Source of the DNA: Candidatus Methanophagales archaeon
Lineage (GTDB): Archaea; Halobacteriota; Syntropharchaeia; Alkanophagales; Methanospirareceae
NCBI GenBank assembly: GCA_023131215.1
Contig: JAGLZV010000151.1
Location: forward strand, 1-5,226
Reading direction: 5' to 3'
Length of the DNA: 5,226 bases
Below, in pieces: positions 4,555 to 5,226 of this stretch. Below the pieces are notes generated by a model. The model was given only the letters and a program-made list of their open reading frames with translations. It was not told the origin of the DNA and did not search any database. Both the position numbers and the translations under genes were made by a program. Positions within the stretch are counted from its first letter, which is position 1. Every line of letters begins with the position of its first letter.

Positions 4555-5226
4555 TTAATAGACAGGCGTAATACCCAAAGCCTTTTCCGCCGCATCTATC
4601 GTTACATCTATCAGCAAAGCCTGCGAAGGGTCATAGCATCTCTCCATATTTCTCATCTCCTCTGCGGTTATACCAGCACGTATAGCAATTCCCAACTCGT
4701 TTACACGTTCAGCAACCCCGGCTTCGCCGACCATTTGCGCTCCTATCAATTTCCTGGTGTATGCATCGAAGATCAATTTCAGGGTGAGAGGCGTCGCTCC
4801 GGGGAAGTATCTTGCCTTTACGAGTTTCGTTGCCTTACCACTTATTGTTTTTATCCCGGCGCGGCTTGCCGCTTCGGTTGTAACACCTACTGACCCTATC
4901 AAGACACCTCCGACATCCGCTACTGTTGGGCCAAAACAATATTCGCACGGGGAATATAAACCTGGTTGCTCACTAATGTCGCTAAGTATGTTATCCGCTA
5001 TGACCGTAGCTTGAGTGACAGCAGTAGATGCGAGTTGATTCAGTCTCGGACGATGCGTGATGCCATCTACAACTTCTGTACAGTCACCAACTGCATATAC
5101 ATTATTTATATGTCGTCTTCCTTTTTTAACGTGCATTGCTCTATCCGTAACTATTCCTCCACTTTCTCCCGTATTTACACCCGCTTCCCATGCGAGGTCT
5201 ATCTCAGGGATCATCCATTTGCCGAT
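4555..5226 (-). CDS. FAD-dependent NAD(P)H oxidoreductase (NADH oxidase / CoA-disulfide reductase type), N-terminus beyond right edge
   Basis: The visible 223 residues are the C-terminal half of a pyridine nucleotide-disulfide oxidoreductase of the NADH oxidase / CoA-disulfide reductase class; the frame stays open through the right edge. Numbering from the edge, GGIVTDRAMHVKK (23-35) and NNVYAVGDCTEV (41-52) are the FAD-binding block, with the aspartate of GDC contacting the flavin ribityl chain. RPRLNQLASTAVTQA (59-73) leads to the dimerisation domain (from about 98), which includes GVTTEAASRAG (114-124), TPLTLKLIFDAYTRKLIGAQMVGEAG (145-170) and the C-terminal helix VTIDAAEKALG. Unusual is a CxxC (CEYC, residues 94-97) at the junction between the domains, plus a cysteine at 197. 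The redox-active N-terminal cysteine that would separate NADH oxidase from CoA-disulfide reductase lies outside the window. The internal ATG at 5214 is not the start, because the frame and homology continue upstream. It converges with mptE. Confidence 0.9.
   Translation of the reverse strand: MGKWMIPEIDLAWEAGVNTGESGGIVTDRAMHVKKGRRHINNVYAVGDCTEVVDGITHRPRLNQLASTAVTQATVIADNILSDISEQPGLYSPCEYCFGPTVADVGGVLIGSVGVTTEAASRAGIKTISGKATKLVKARYFPGATPLTLKLIFDAYTRKLIGAQMVGEAGVAERVNELGIAIRAGITAEEMRNMERCYDPSQALLIDVTIDAAEKALGITPVY

Noticed and set aside
5212..5214. ATG as the start of a short complete oxidoreductase
   Set aside because: The frame is open to the right edge and the protein lacks the N-terminal FAD and NAD domains the family needs, so this is an internal methionine of a truncated gene.

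Overview
This 5.2 kb window looks like a chromosomal piece of a methanogenic or methane/alkane-oxidising euryarchaeon. Three features point there: a bifunctional Fae-Hps, a protein I recognise as methanogenesis marker protein 6, and MptE, a kinase of tetrahydromethanopterin (H4MPT) synthesis. The intergenic DNA is AT-rich, several genes appear to lack Shine-Dalgarno sites, and one tRNA has no encoded CCA, all of which fit an archaeon. The exact lineage (methanogen, ANME or relative) cannot be fixed from this sequence alone.

Layout. From the left edge to 1549 a compact minus-strand cluster reads, in transcription order, methanogenesis marker 6 (1163-1549), an unrecognised 101-residue protein (865-1170) and Fae-Hps (from 872 through the left edge). 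Each junction overlaps by 8 nt. Positions 1550-1705 hold no gene, but contain two tandem hairpin-bearing repeats next to the 3' end of a minus-strand tRNA-Ile(GAU) (1706-1780). Positions 1781-1931 hold a large imperfect inverted repeat and putative promoters. A plus-strand DUF424 gene (1932-2240) converges on a minus-strand TrkA-N/DHH-DHHA1 phosphoesterase gene (2281-3771), with a 12-bp-arm hairpin between them. A 105-bp divergent promoter region separates the phosphoesterase gene from plus-strand mptE (3877-4539). mptE ends 15 bp from a convergent, right-truncated flavin-dependent NAD(P)H oxidoreductase gene (4555 to the right edge).

How they fit together. MptE makes the activated pterin precursor of H4MPT, the C1 carrier. 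Fae joins formaldehyde to H4MPT, and Hps interconverts hexulose-6-phosphate with ribulose-5-phosphate plus formaldehyde, which gives archaea a route to pentoses. Marker 6 belongs to the set of proteins that track methyl-coenzyme M reductase-bearing archaea. The two C1-related loci are about 2.3 kb apart and not in one operon. The TrkA-N/DHH protein may link nucleotide or ion signalling to a phosphodiesterase activity. I found no mobile element, CRISPR array or clear foreign island. The points most worth a second look are the translationally coupled marker 6 / unknown protein / Fae-Hps cluster, the TrkA-N/DHH fusion, and the repeats around the tRNA.
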